Shown piece after piece: positions 48,133 through 59,164 of a stretch of 64,000 nucleotides of DNA. Each line of letters begins with the position of its first letter. The stretch's first letter is position 1. Position numbers and translations under genes: made by a program. Location of the stretch: the NCBI GenBank assembly GCA_937949945.1, contig CALFEQ010000085.1:62001-126000 (forward strand), in the 5' to 3' direction. The notes under the pieces are model-generated. The model had not been told where the DNA came from. It searched no databases and worked only from the letters and a program-made list of their open reading frames with translations. Source of the stretch: an uncultured Myxococcales bacterium. Lineage in GTDB: Bacteria > Myxococcota_A > Polyangia > Polyangiales > Polyangiaceae.

Positions 48133-48252
48133 CGTCGGTGCCCGTGGGGACTGACGTCCACTCTACAGAAAATGGCGGGTTCGTGGCTTTCCTCGGATCG
48201 TGCTCGCGGGGTGTCCTACATCGTCGACAGGTCTCAGTCCCCTGGAAGCCAG

Positions 48253-48266
48253 TCCTCAGTCCTCGG
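48253..48266. repeat. Heptamer array, left arm of cassette 4
   Basis: TCCTCAG and TCCTCGG in tandem, with a diverged copy before them. The pair inverts the array at 48507-48534 and encloses a 240-bp core. The 410-bp gap 48133-48542 contains no convincing gene otherwise. Confidence 0.65.
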
Positions 48267-48433
48267 CAGGTCGTGGCGGCTGCCTGCCCCCCTCACGCTT
48301 CGGCCCTCGGGCCTCGATTGAGCCCTCTCTCCGAGCCTCGACGGAGACGTACCGGGCTCGGCCTTCATCCATCAGGCGCCCCGATGTGCGAGACCGGCAA
48401 CGGGCGACGCCACGGCGACACGCAGATGGAGGA

Positions 48434-48447
48434 CTGGAGCCTGGAGT
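48434..48447. repeat. Isolated heptamer pair inside cassette 4
   Basis: CTGGAGC and CTGGAGT side by side. The other heptamer family (CTGAGGA) bounds the same cassette, so both families occur in one unit. Confidence 0.6.
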
Positions 48448-48506
48448 CTCCGGTCGTCCGCCGAGCCAAGACCGCATCCTGCCGATGAGCCGACAGGTTC
48501 GAATCG

Positions 48507-48538
48507 CTGAGGACTGAGGACTGAGGACTGAGGACGGA
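48507..48538. repeat. Heptamer array, right arm of cassette 4
   Basis: Four CTGAGGA units followed by CGGA, identical over 32 bp to 4849-4880. The array ends 4 nt before the stop of the minus-strand lipoprotein gene. Confidence 0.8.
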
Positions 48539-48542
48539 CTAC

Positions 48543-50564
48543 TTACTTCACCGCCCTCGCCTCCAGCGTGAACGGCCCCTCGTTCTTCGCGAGGTGACCG
48601 TCGACGACGACGAAGTACGTCCCGGGGTCCAGCGTGACGTCGAGCTTCGAGTGGCGGTTGTCCGGGCCGTCGTTGTTGCAGGCGACCTCCACCGAGCGGA
48701 GCGATTTCAGGTGCGGGGGATCCACGCAGGTTCGGCGGATCGCGAGGACGCCGTCGTGGCCGGGGGTCGAGAGCAAGAGCTGCACGCGGGTGCGTTTCGC
48801 GATCGTCAGCTTGTAGACGCGGTCGCCGCTCGCCTGACCGTCCTCACGTCCCGCGCAGGACGTCGCGAAATGATCGGACGCCCCGGCGGTCGTGCCGGTC
48901 ACCGTGCGTCCGAGGACGAGCGGCGGCGGCGCGCGACAGGCGCTCTCTTGGAGCGACTGGTCCCTCGCCTTGAGCTGGAACGCGTATCGGCCGAAAGGCG
49001 CCTTCGCCGTCCCGTCGACGGCCAGCCAGTAGACGCCCGGCTCGAGGACCTCGTCGATGCTGCTCCCGCACGCGATCTCGCTCGACCGATCCGTACAGCT
49101 CCTTCGGAGCACGAAGACGTGGTCTCCCTCCTCGGCGACGAACCTCGCCGTGACACGCGACCGCGTGGTGAGCTCGAAGCGATAGACGGCGTCGGCGGCG
49201 CCGTTGCCGCTGCAGCTGCCGGCGATGTCGTCCCGCGCCTGGAAGGTGTCTCCCTCGATCGTCCGGTTCCCCGGAGCGATGGGCACGGCGTCGCCACACG
49301 CATCGCCGCCGATGCCCGCGCCCTGCTCCGTCGCGAGGTCGGCCTCCAGCGTGTACTGACCGCGCGCCGCCCTGTCCTGGGAGTCCGCGAAGACCGTGTA
49401 GACGCCCTTGTCGAGGACGCCGACGAAACTCGCCTCCTCGGCCTTCATTCCGCTGTCGCTGCAGCCGACCTCGCTCCGGTCGTCGAGACACGTACGGCGG
49501 ACGTGGAGGACCGGCTCGAACTCGTCCGAGTAGAGGACGACACGGACGCGCGCGCGCTGCGGGACCTCGAGCCGATGGATGGCGTCGGGACCCTTGCGCT
49601 GGTCGCACGAGCCGCTCGCGTGATCGAACCCGCCCGTGATGGTCCCGGTCGCCCTCTGGACCAGCGGTCGAGCCTGCTGACATGCCTCGGCGAGCGTCGG
49701 CGCGTCCGCGAGCTGGACGTTCATGCGGTAGCTACCGACCTCGCTCTGGTAACCGTCGACGAAGACCCAATACGTCCCGGGGTCGAGCACCTCGTCGATG
49801 CGCGAGCCGCGTGATGCGCTCGTCTTCCGGCCGGAGCTCGCGATGTCGTCGTTGCACGCGACCTCGGCATCGGCGTCGTCGCAGGCGTCCTTGCGCACGT
49901 AGAGCACCGAGTCGAACGTCGGGTCGACCTCGATGGTGACCCGCTGGCGCCGGGAGAGGTCGAGCCGATGCACGATCTCCTTCGACTCCGCGCTTCCGCA
50001 GGAGCCGGAGTGCTCGGCCTCGCCGCGACGGGTGCTTCCCATCGTCGAGCCGGCCGTGAGGATGATGGGATCGTCGCATGTCCCTGCGCCGGCGGAAGGG
50101 CTCGTGCTCGCGGTCGCAGGCCTCGCCTCGTCGTGGACGGGCTCGCCCGCCCACGTGCCGGCGACGAAGTCGCCCGCGCCCCGGGCCATCCGAACGAGGA
50201 GCGTGTAGCGGCCCGCCTTCTCGGGGCAGACGCGCACGGCGGCGTGCGCGTCCTTCGTGTCGTCCGCGCCGACGAGCTCGTCGTCGGGGTCGAGCACGCG
50301 GACGTCGAGATCGCTCACGCCTTGGCCGCCGATGGCGACCACCGTCGTGCACCGCGCCGGCAGATCGAGCGCGATGCGCATGTCGCGCCCTTCGGCGAGC
50401 GAGCCCCGGTGGATCGGTCCGACCTGCGCGAGCCCCATCGCCGCGAGCGTGTTGTGGACGGCGATCCATCGCGGCTCGACCTCCCCTTGCCTCGCGCCGC
50501 ACGCCACGCCGACGAGCGTGAGCAACCCAGCCGCCACGATCCGACCCGCCGTCCGGCGCCCCAT
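48543..50564 (-). CDS. Lipoprotein with pre-peptidase C-like repeats
   Basis: This 673-aa protein starts at ATG 50564 with a lipobox LVGVAC; GTG 50606 overlaps the kinase stop (GTGA) and is a coupled alternative adding 14 residues. The mature part has four to five repeats of about 130 residues. Each ends in a strand with L(D/E)(P/K)GxYxxxxDxxxxxxGxYxL, the pattern of pre-peptidase C-terminal (PPC) domains, and has paired cysteines. It is probably an outer-membrane surface protein. The kinase next to it suggests joint regulation. Confidence 0.78.
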   Translation of the reverse strand: MGRRTAGRIVAAGLLTLVGVACGARQGEVEPRWIAVHNTLAAMGLAQVGPIHRGSLAEGRDMRIALDLPARCTTVVAIGGQGVSDLDVRVLDPDDELVGADDTKDAHAAVRVCPEKAGRYTLLVRMARGAGDFVAGTWAGEPVHDEARPATASTSPSAGAGTCDDPIILTAGSTMGSTRRGEAEHSGSCGSAESKEIVHRLDLSRRQRVTIEVDPTFDSVLYVRKDACDDADAEVACNDDIASSGRKTSASRGSRIDEVLDPGTYWVFVDGYQSEVGSYRMNVQLADAPTLAEACQQARPLVQRATGTITGGFDHASGSCDQRKGPDAIHRLEVPQRARVRVVLYSDEFEPVLHVRRTCLDDRSEVGCSDSGMKAEEASFVGVLDKGVYTVFADSQDRAARGQYTLEADLATEQGAGIGGDACGDAVPIAPGNRTIEGDTFQARDDIAGSCSGNGAADAVYRFELTTRSRVTARFVAEEGDHVFVLRRSCTDRSSEIACGSSIDEVLEPGVYWLAVDGTAKAPFGRYAFQLKARDQSLQESACRAPPPLVLGRTVTGTTAGASDHFATSCAGREDGQASGDRVYKLTIAKRTRVQLLLSTPGHDGVLAIRRTCVDPPHLKSLRSVEVACNNDGPDNRHSKLDVTLDPGTYFVVVDGHLAKNEGPFTLEARAVK

Positions 50565-50602
50565 GCTCCCGTGGCTGCGCGCCCTCTCGTCCAAGCGTCG
50601 CC

Positions 50603-52270
50603 TCACCGATACGGGTTCTTCGAGAGATCCTCGGGGAGAGCCGGCGTGGTCGCCGGCTTCGTCGTGGTCGACTTCCGCGTCGCCTTGGCGCGCCCCGCAC
50701 CGGTCGGGCTCGCGCTCGCGCTCGCGCTCGTGCTCGCGACGGACGCGCTGGGCCCGGGCTCGGGCGCAGCCGTGCTCGAAGGCGCCTCGGCCGTAGCCTG
50801 CGCACCGGCGGCCTCACCCGCAGACGGCACCGCGCCCGCAGACGGCACCGCCGCTCCCTCCGCTCCCCCTGCAGCAGGCGCACGCCGCGCGTCGAGCCGC
50901 GTCGCGGCTCCCCACGCCGCCACGCCGATGATGGTGCCGGTGACGAGGACCGCCGCGGCCATCCGCAGCCCCGTGCGCGCACGGGAAGAGGCGCCGCCGG
51001 CTGCCGCCGCGTCGTAGGCCGGGACGTGGAGCACGGCCGAGGAGACGCTCGAGACGTTCTCGGGCGGCTGCGAGCCCGAGATGGCGACCATGGGGGGCGC
51101 GGCGACGACGAGGTTCTCGCCGGTCGCCGTCGTCGGCATCGGCGCCGGAAGCGGACCGCTCGACGGCGCCGGCTCGACGAGCCGCGGCTTCGAAGGCTCC
51201 GACTTCCCTTCCACGCGCGTCTTCGCCGAATCGCTCGGCTGCGGGACGCGCCGCGACCTGCTCGGCTCGCTCCGCGCGAGCCATGCGCGCACGGCCTCGC
51301 GCTGCTGCGTGAGATCGGCACCGAACACCGACTCGACGCACGCGGCGACGTCGCGCACCGAGCCGACGCACGAGAGCGAGCGACCGACCCGCTCGAGCTC
51401 GTCGGCGAACTCCGCGGCGGTGGCCCAGCGCTTGTCCACGTCGCGCTCGAGCGCCTTCATGCACACGGCCTCGAGGGCCGGGGGGATGTCGCTCTGGTAC
51501 TTGCTCGGAGGCGTGATCGGCTCGTGGAGGACCAGATTGAGGGTGGCGGCCTCACCGTTCGCTTTGAACAGGCGCCTCAGCGCGAGCGCCTCCCAGAGCA
51601 CGATGCCGCAGGAGAAGATGTCGGCGCGGCGATCGAGCTCTTCGCCGCGCGCCTGCTCCGGCGCCATGTACGCGAGCTTGCCCTTGAGCTGCCCCGAGCG
51701 CGTCGTCGAGAGACGCGAGGCCGCGCGCGCGACGCCGAAGTCGGTGATGCGCGCGATGCCGTCGGCCCCGATGAGGATGTTCTGCGGCGACACGTCTCGA
51801 TGCACGAGCGCGAGCGGCTGCCCGAGATCGTCGGTGAGCTCGTGCGCGGCGTGCAGGCCGGCGAGCGTGTCGAGCAGGATGCGGATGGTGACGCCCCAAG
51901 GGATCTGCGTCTTCGTCTGCGCGGCGCGCGAGAGGAGACGAGCGAACGTCTCTCCCTCGACGTAGTCCATCACGAGGTAGTAGCCCTCTTCGCTCTGCCC
52001 CACCTCTTGGATCGGGACGACGTTCGGGTGGTGGATGCGCGCCGCGAGACGGGCCTCGTCGAGGAACATCTGGATGAACTCGGGCTCCTTCGCGAGGTGC
52101 GGATGCAGCCGCTTGATGGCGACGAGGCGCTGGAAGCCGGCGACGCCCAACAGGCGCGCGAGATAGACGGTCGCCATGCCGCCGCTCGCGAGCTCCGCGA
52201 CGAGCTCGAAGCGGCCCACGCGCTCGCCTTCACCGTCCTGTGCGAGGAGCTTCGCCATCCCCTCGCTCAT
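50603..52270 (-). CDS. Ser/Thr protein kinase (PknB type) with TM segment
   Basis: This 555-aa Hanks-type kinase has GGMATVYLA (P-loop), VAIKRLHPHL, HRDVSPQN, DFGVA and APEQARGE, so it should be active. After the kinase a Ser/Pro-rich linker of about 110 residues leads to one membrane segment (AAAVLVTGTIIGVAAWGAA) and an Ala/Pro-rich exposed tail. Such kinases are abundant in myxobacteria. It is first in a possible operon with the repeat lipoprotein. Confidence 0.93.
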   Translation of the reverse strand: MSEGMAKLLAQDGEGERVGRFELVAELASGGMATVYLARLLGVAGFQRLVAIKRLHPHLAKEPEFIQMFLDEARLAARIHHPNVVPIQEVGQSEEGYYLVMDYVEGETFARLLSRAAQTKTQIPWGVTIRILLDTLAGLHAAHELTDDLGQPLALVHRDVSPQNILIGADGIARITDFGVARAASRLSTTRSGQLKGKLAYMAPEQARGEELDRRADIFSCGIVLWEALALRRLFKANGEAATLNLVLHEPITPPSKYQSDIPPALEAVCMKALERDVDKRWATAAEFADELERVGRSLSCVGSVRDVAACVESVFGADLTQQREAVRAWLARSEPSRSRRVPQPSDSAKTRVEGKSEPSKPRLVEPAPSSGPLPAPMPTTATGENLVVAAPPMVAISGSQPPENVSSVSSAVLHVPAYDAAAAGGASSRARTGLRMAAAVLVTGTIIGVAAWGAATRLDARRAPAAGGAEGAAVPSAGAVPSAGEAAGAQATAEAPSSTAAPEPGPSASVASTSASASASPTGAGRAKATRKSTTTKPATTPALPEDLSKNPYR

Positions 52271-52366
52271 TTAAGCACCGTTCCCAAACGGCCGCGAGAA
52301 AGCCGGAGAAAGCGGGTCCGGCGCGCTCCTCGTCCGAGGTTGCGGCGCACCGCCGTTCCGACCGTT

Positions 52367-53347
52367 CTAGAAGCGCCCCTCGATGCCGAGGGCTCCGACC
52401 CTCACGCTCGGAGACGGCCGGCTGCCCGAGCTCGACCAATCGGTGAAGAACAAGCCGATGATCCCGGTCACCACCGCGGCGCCGATGGTCGCGCCGAGCA
52501 GAACGTTCGTGCGCGTCTCGGCGTCCTGGCCGCGCTGGTAGAGCGGACACGACTCGCCCTGCCCGACGCACTCGCGACGAACCGCATCGGTTCCTGGATC
52601 GTTGATGGCGGCGATCCCGGAGACGACCGTCGCCGCCCCCGCGGCGACGGTGATGCCCGCGGCGACGAAGAAGACGGCGGGTCCGAGAGGTTTGTCGCTC
52701 GTTCGCGTCGCCTCCGGCGGCGGAGCCTCCGGCGGCGTCTCGGTCGCAGGCGGCGATTCGACCGGCGCCGGCGGCGGGGGCTCGAAGGAGAGCGTCGTCG
52801 ACGTGCCCTTCTTGGCGTCGACGTGCTGCGAGACCGAGCCTCCTTGCTGGAAGCTCACGCCGAGCTCGTGCTCTCCCGGGTCGAGGAAGATGCGATGTCT
52901 CTCGGCGTCGGACTCGGAGACGACGCGCCCGTCGGCGGCGATCGTGCAGGGAGCCGTGCACTCGACGATGAGCTCCGCGACCTGCTTCGACGTCTCGGCG
53001 AGCGTGTCCTTCGCGAGCTGCGCCGTCGCCGCATCGTTCCCGTACATCTCGAGCGCCACGGCGGCGAGCGTCGCGGCGCGCGCCGGCTGCTTCGCGTCGC
53101 GCCGCGCGCGGATCGCGAGGCGGAGCGTCTCCTTGCTCGGCGCGTCGCGGAAGGCGTTCTCGAAGTGCGCCGCCGCCTGCTCGTAGTCCTTGGCGAGGTA
53201 CGCCCGCCTCCCCCGGTCGAACTCCTCGGCCGCCGCCTTGATCCGCTCCGGCGGCGGCTTGGGCTCCGCCGCGCCCGCCGGCATCGCGAGCGCGAGAGCG
53301 GCCGCGGTCATGCCCAATCCGAGGCATCGCCGGAGGCCCCTCTTCAT
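52367..53347 (-). CDS. Exported PEGA-like protein with two C-terminal membrane segments
   Basis: This 326-aa protein has a signal peptide (LGMTAAALALAMPAGAA), a helical/TPR-like part (RRAYLAKDYEQAAAHFENAFRDAPSKETL) and a PEGA-like beta domain (ECTAPCTIAADGRVV, then FLDPGEHELGVSF). A Pro-rich linker and two hydrophobic segments (PAVFFVAAGITVAAGAATVVSG and VLLGATIGAAVVTGIIGLFF) follow. This arrangement is frequent in Polyangia next to Ser/Thr kinase genes. The gene starts 96 nt upstream of the kinase gene. Confidence 0.82.
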   Translation of the reverse strand: MKRGLRRCLGLGMTAAALALAMPAGAAEPKPPPERIKAAAEEFDRGRRAYLAKDYEQAAAHFENAFRDAPSKETLRLAIRARRDAKQPARAATLAAVALEMYGNDAATAQLAKDTLAETSKQVAELIVECTAPCTIAADGRVVSESDAERHRIFLDPGEHELGVSFQQGGSVSQHVDAKKGTSTTLSFEPPPPAPVESPPATETPPEAPPPEATRTSDKPLGPAVFFVAAGITVAAGAATVVSGIAAINDPGTDAVRRECVGQGESCPLYQRGQDAETRTNVLLGATIGAAVVTGIIGLFFTDWSSSGSRPSPSVRVGALGIEGRF

Positions 53348-53389
53348 GGGAGGAGTGTATCAGGTCCCGCTCCGACCCTGTCCCCCCCT

Positions 53390-53417
53390 CTGGAGCCTGG
53401 AGCCTGGAGCCCGGAGC
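53390..53417. repeat. Heptamer array without a left partner
   Basis: The units CTGGAGC, CTGGAGC, CTGGAGC, CCGGAGC end 10 nt before the E2 gene stop (minus strand). No inverted GGCTCCA units are seen in the 42 bp to the PEGA-like gene. Confidence 0.8.
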
Positions 53418-53427
53418 CCCTCTCGTT

Positions 53428-54813
<1,386 letters not shown>

Positions 54814-54824
54814 TCGCTTCTCCT

Positions 54825-55811
54825 CTAGTACCGGGCCGTCTCTACGATCGCCGGCAAGATCCGGTGAGCGAGAGGCAAATAGTCCATCTCCAGCGTGTAC
54901 GGGAAGGGCGTGTCGAAGCCGGCCACGCGAACCGGCGGCGCCTCGAGCGACAGGAAGCATCGCTCGTTGACGAGCGCGACGAGCTCGGCGCCGAATCCGC
55001 AGGTCTTCGGCGCCTCGTGCACGATGACGACACGCCCCGTCTTCGTGACGCTGGCCGCGATGGTGTCGATGTCCACGGGCCAGAGCGTGCGAAGATCGAT
55101 GATCTCGCACTCGATGCCCTGCTCCGCGGCCTTGTCCGCGGCCGCGATCGCCTCGTAGAGCATCGCGCCCCACGCGATCACCGTGACCGCGCCCTCCCGC
55201 CGCGTCGCCTCGCGGACGATCCTCGCCTTGCCGATCTCGACGGTGTAGTCGCCCTCGGGCACCTCTCCCTTCGCGGCGCGGTAGATGCGCTTCGGCTCGA
55301 AGAAGAGCACCGGATCGGGATCGCGGATGGAGGCCAAGAGCAGCCCCTTCGCGTCGTAAGGCGTCGCCGGGCAGACGACCTTCAGGCCGGCGACGTGGAT
55401 GAAGAGCGACTCCGGCGACTGCGAGTGGTAGAGGCCGCCGCGAATCCCCCCGCCGACGGGCGTGCGGACGACCATCTTCGCGCTGTACTCGCCGCCGGAG
55501 CGCCAGCGCATCTTCGCGAGCTCGCTGACGATCTGGTCGTAGCCGGGGTAGATGAAGTCCGCGAACTGGATCTCCGGCACGGGCACGAGGCCGTAGAGCG
55601 CCATGCCGATCGCCGTCCCGAGGATGCCGCCCTCCGAGAGGGGCGTGTCGACGACGCGATCGTCGCCGAACTCGTCCCAGAGGCCTTGCGTGACGCGGAA
55701 GACGCCTCCGACGCGCCCGACGTCCTCGCCGAGAACGACGACGCGTGGATCGCGCCGCATCTCGAGCTTGAGCGCGTCGTTGATCGCATTCACGAGGTTC
55801 ATCTCAGCCAC
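54825..55811 (-). CDS. 2-Oxoacid dehydrogenase E1 component, beta subunit
   Basis: This 328-aa protein starts at GTG 55811 (VAEMNLVNAINDAL); ATG 55802 is an alternative. The transketolase-like fold shows LGEDVGRVGGVFRVTQGL, DTPLSEGGILGTAIGMAL, IQFADFIYPGYDQI and a C-terminal VHEAPKTCGFGAELVALV. It looks intact. It works with E1-alpha, which is encoded 5 nt upstream and has lost conserved cofactor residues. Confidence 0.94.
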   Translation of the reverse strand: MAEMNLVNAINDALKLEMRRDPRVVVLGEDVGRVGGVFRVTQGLWDEFGDDRVVDTPLSEGGILGTAIGMALYGLVPVPEIQFADFIYPGYDQIVSELAKMRWRSGGEYSAKMVVRTPVGGGIRGGLYHSQSPESLFIHVAGLKVVCPATPYDAKGLLLASIRDPDPVLFFEPKRIYRAAKGEVPEGDYTVEIGKARIVREATRREGAVTVIAWGAMLYEAIAAADKAAEQGIECEIIDLRTLWPVDIDTIAASVTKTGRVVIVHEAPKTCGFGAELVALVNERCFLSLEAPPVRVAGFDTPFPYTLEMDYLPLAHRILPAIVETARY

Positions 55812-55816
55812 GACGT

Positions 55817-56872
55817 TCAGCCTCCGATGTTCCGCCGCTGCGCGGCGAGATGGGCCGGGGTACCGGCATACACGTCTTCGAAGATCGTCTCGGGCTTCGG
55901 GGGTCCGGCCTGCTCGGCCGCCGCGATCGCGGCGTCCATCTCGGCGCGGACCTCGGCGGCGATGCCCTGCGCCGCCCCGGCCTCGATCCGTCCATCGCGC
56001 ACGAGGGCGCGCTCGAGGCGGACGAGACAGTCGTCCTCGCCGAGATCCAGGACGTCCCCCGCGGCGAGCGCGGCGTCGTCGAGCTCGGCGGCGCGCGGGA
56101 GCGGCGCGCACACGGCCTCGATCAGCGTCGCGCCCTTCCCTTCGGCCGCACGCGAGAGCGCCTCCCGCACGACCGTGAGCACGGCGAGCGCGTCCGTACC
56201 GTCCACGCGCGCGCTCGCGAGGCCGTAGGCGACGGCGCGATCGGCGACGTTCGCCGACGGTCGCGCCCGGCACACGAAGACGACCGGCGCCTTGAACACG
56301 CCGGAGAAGTTCATGGCGTTGTGGAAGTCGCCCGTGTCCGCGACCTCGTCGCCGAAGAGCGCGACGACGCGCGTGGGGTCCTTCCTGATCTTCGCCGCCC
56401 AGGCGGCACCGACCGCCTGCGGCACGTGTGCACCGACCACGCCGCTCGGCGGGACGACGGCGAAGCGGCGCGCGGGCGCGTGGTCGGGCGCAGCGTGCCC
56501 TTTCGCGGGATCTCGCGCCGAGCCGAACGCGTGATGCACGTACGTCTCGAGCGGCAACCCGCGAGCGAGCGCCGCATACCAGTCGCGCGCGCTGGGGAAG
56601 ATCCAGTCTCCCTCGCGCGCCGCGAGCGTCGCGCCGACGATCACGGCCTCCGCGCCGATGCACGCCGTGTGGAAGCCGATGCGGCCCGCACGCTGAAGCG
56701 CGACCATGCGCGCGGAGACGACGCGCGCGCGGACCATGTGGCGATGGAGCGCGGGGCCGACGTCGAGGGCGGCGCGGAAGGAAACGTCGATCCCGTCGTC
56801 CCGGAGAGCGCGGACGACTTGTCCGAGCACCGGCGGCTTCGTCTCCGTCGGGCGATCCGGCGCGGCATGCAT
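55817..56872 (-). CDS. 2-Oxoacid dehydrogenase E1 component, alpha subunit, degenerate thiamine-diphosphate motif
   Basis: This 351-aa protein follows the E1-alpha family over most of its length (LQRAGRIGFHTACIGAEAVIVG, FPSARDWYAALARGLPLETYV, PQAVGAAWAAKIRKD, AVAYGLASARVDGTD). The thiamine-diphosphate signature GDG-x(25-30)-NN is broken. It reads GDEVADTGDF here (residues 174-183), and the segment around 201-208 is shortened by about 12 residues and lacks the two Asn that hold Mg2+. The subunit may be inactive or use a different contact. ATG 56872 is chosen; a GTG 18 nt upstream is also in frame. Confidence 0.85.
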   Translation of the reverse strand: MHAAPDRPTETKPPVLGQVVRALRDDGIDVSFRAALDVGPALHRHMVRARVVSARMVALQRAGRIGFHTACIGAEAVIVGATLAAREGDWIFPSARDWYAALARGLPLETYVHHAFGSARDPAKGHAAPDHAPARRFAVVPPSGVVGAHVPQAVGAAWAAKIRKDPTRVVALFGDEVADTGDFHNAMNFSGVFKAPVVFVCRARPSANVADRAVAYGLASARVDGTDALAVLTVVREALSRAAEGKGATLIEAVCAPLPRAAELDDAALAAGDVLDLGEDDCLVRLERALVRDGRIEAGAAQGIAAEVRAEMDAAIAAAEQAGPPKPETIFEDVYAGTPAHLAAQRRNIGG

Positions 56873-57055
56873 GGCGGCGGACACTAGCACGATTGCGTGC
56901 GACCCTTCGCGACGACGCGCCCCGCTTCACGCAGATCCGGTCCGCGAGGCATCCCAGCCCGCCCAGCCCGGCGACCTCGGCTGTCGCGCGCACCCCTCCC
57001 GCCCGAAGCCTGGAACCTCTGGTCATCCGATGGAGCCTTTGGGTATGATCCTCGC

Positions 57056-59149
57056 ATGGCGCGGCGCGCCTTCCTGCCCACGATTCCTCCTCCGTCAGGA
57101 GCTCCGCCGGTGGCGCCCTCCGCTCAAGGACGGAGCCAGCCACCGCCTGCGACGTCGAGCAGGGCGAGCGTGCCGCCGCCCTCTGCGCGAGGGAGCGTGC
57201 CTCCGCCGTCGCGCGCGAGCGTCCCCCCGCCCGGTCTGTCGGACGGCCGACTCTCGTCGCCGCCAGGCATGGACGGCGTCCCGATGCACGCCGTCACGCA
57301 GCTGCTCGATCGGCTCGCGGCGGCGGACGAGGCGCAATTCATCGTCCAGTGGACCGAGCAGCTGCTGGGCGGCCGCGTGCGCCTCGACCCGGCGCTCGCC
57401 GTCCGCTTGCTCCGCGCCTACCGCGAGACGGGACGCGTCGATCGCGCGCGCGAGATCGCGGCGTCGCTCCCGAGCTCGCCGTCGTCGTGGAACCCGCTCG
57501 ACACGGCGCGCCTCGCCATCGAGCGCGCCATCCTCTGCACGATCGACGGTCGCACCGACCACGCCGAGGCGGAGCTGCGCCAGGCCTCGCGCGCGCTCGC
57601 CGTCGCCCCGCGCGGCACGGGCCTGCGCGAGCAGCTCGACATGCACCTCACGAGCGCCCAGCTCGAGCTTCGCCTCAACCGCATCCAGCAGGCGCAGGCC
57701 GCGCTGAGGCTCGCCGAGCACGTCGCCGAGCGCCTCGAGGACGGCGCATGGCGCGTCGCCGTCTCGATGTCGCTCGGACACCTCGCGATGCGCCTCGCCG
57801 ATCCGCGGACGGCGGCCAAGCACTACTCGGCCGCGCTCCAGCGCTCGGCCGCGCGTGGCCTCGCAGGGATGCGCGCGCACGGCAATCTGGCGATCGCGCT
57901 CGGCTCGATCGGCCAATTCGACGAGGCGCGCAGCAACGCGATCACGGCGTGTCAGATCGCCGGCGAGATCGCCGCGGGTTGGCGCCACGCCGACGCCTAC
58001 GACGTGCTCGCGATCGTGGAGATCGCCGCCGACCGCCCCGTCGCGGCGCTGCAGGCCCTCGACGACGCGCACGCTGCGCTCGGCGACCTCGACCAGCCGA
58101 CGCTCCGCTACCAGCTCGCCGGCCACCGCACGCTCGCGCTCGCCATGCTCGGGCGCGCGCAGGTCGCGAAGCAGTGGCTCGCGAAGACGGAGAAGCTGCG
58201 CTCCGAGCTCTACCAGGTCGACGCCATCGACGAGCAGGACCTGGTGGCCACGCGCGCGCGCACGCTCGAGGCATGCGGCGAGCACAAGGAGGCGCTCGAG
58301 TCGGCGCTCCCTCACGCCGAGCGCCTGCCCGACGCCTTCGTCACCGGCTCGCTCAACCTCTGCATCGCGCGCTGCGCGATGGCGCTCGGAGACGAGAACA
58401 CGGCACGCGTCGCCGTCGAGCGCGCGGCGCTCTCCGGCGATCGCCACGGCTGGGTGTTCCCGGACAGGCAGGTGAGCGCGAACCTCTGGCAGATGGCGCT
58501 CAAGAGCGGCGACAGCCGCGTGGTGCGCTACGCCGAGAAGATCCTCGCCGTCCTCGCGACGGGCGTGGCGCCGCCGAGCATCCCGCCGCCGGCGCGGCCG
58601 ACGAGCATCCCGCCGCCGCGCGGATCGTTCCCGAGCATCCCGCCACCCTCTCGGGCCTCGTTCCCGAGCATGTCGCAGATCGGCTTCAGCCCCGACGACT
58701 CGTCCGAGTTCGACCTCTTGCCGGAGGGCGAGACGCTCATCTACGTCACGACGCCCTCCGGCGTGACGCGCGTGCGCTCGTCCGAGATGGAGCAGGCCAC
58801 GCTCGGCGCGACGCTGATCGTCGACACGATCACGCACCAGCTCCGCGTCCAAGGACGCGAGATCTCGCTCGAGCGCCGGCGCGCCCTCGAGCCGCTCGTC
58901 GTGCAGCTCCTGCGCCGCGCGCGCGAGGGCCTGTCCGCCGAGGAGATCCTGCGCGCCGCCGGCGGCCCGGGCCCCGAGTCCGCCGACGCCGAGCATCGCG
59001 TGCGCGTCCTCATCTCCCGCGTGCGCGACCTGTTGGGCGATCCGGCGGCGATCGAGCGCGTGCGTGACGCCGGCGAGCACGGCAAGACGCGCTACCGCCT
59101 CTCGCCCAACGTCCACTTCGCGCTCATCGAGCCGCTCTACACGTCCTGA
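57056..59149 (+). CDS. TPR protein with C-terminal winged-helix domain
   Basis: This 697-aa protein starts at ATG 57056. It has a Pro/Ser-rich disordered N-terminus (about 1-65), then TPR-like repeats (about 80-480; SMSLGHLAMRLADPRTAAKHYSAALQR and others). A Pro-rich spacer with repeated SIPPP follows, and a C-terminal DNA-binding-like domain (RRALEPLVVQLLRRAREGLSAEEILRAAGG, then VRVLISRVRDLLG and KTRYRLSPN) resembling OmpR-type output domains. It may be a transcription regulator of the SARP/AfsR kind without the NTPase. No target is obvious. Confidence 0.7.
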   Translation: MARRAFLPTIPPPSGAPPVAPSAQGRSQPPPATSSRASVPPPSARGSVPPPSRASVPPPGLSDGRLSSPPGMDGVPMHAVTQLLDRLAAADEAQFIVQWTEQLLGGRVRLDPALAVRLLRAYRETGRVDRAREIAASLPSSPSSWNPLDTARLAIERAILCTIDGRTDHAEAELRQASRALAVAPRGTGLREQLDMHLTSAQLELRLNRIQQAQAALRLAEHVAERLEDGAWRVAVSMSLGHLAMRLADPRTAAKHYSAALQRSAARGLAGMRAHGNLAIALGSIGQFDEARSNAITACQIAGEIAAGWRHADAYDVLAIVEIAADRPVAALQALDDAHAALGDLDQPTLRYQLAGHRTLALAMLGRAQVAKQWLAKTEKLRSELYQVDAIDEQDLVATRARTLEACGEHKEALESALPHAERLPDAFVTGSLNLCIARCAMALGDENTARVAVERAALSGDRHGWVFPDRQVSANLWQMALKSGDSRVVRYAEKILAVLATGVAPPSIPPPARPTSIPPPRGSFPSIPPPSRASFPSMSQIGFSPDDSSEFDLLPEGETLIYVTTPSGVTRVRSSEMEQATLGATLIVDTITHQLRVQGREISLERRRALEPLVVQLLRRAREGLSAEEILRAAGGPGPESADAEHRVRVLISRVRDLLGDPAAIERVRDAGEHGKTRYRLSPNVHFALIEPLYTS

Positions 59150-59164
59150 CGGCGCCCGAGCTCT

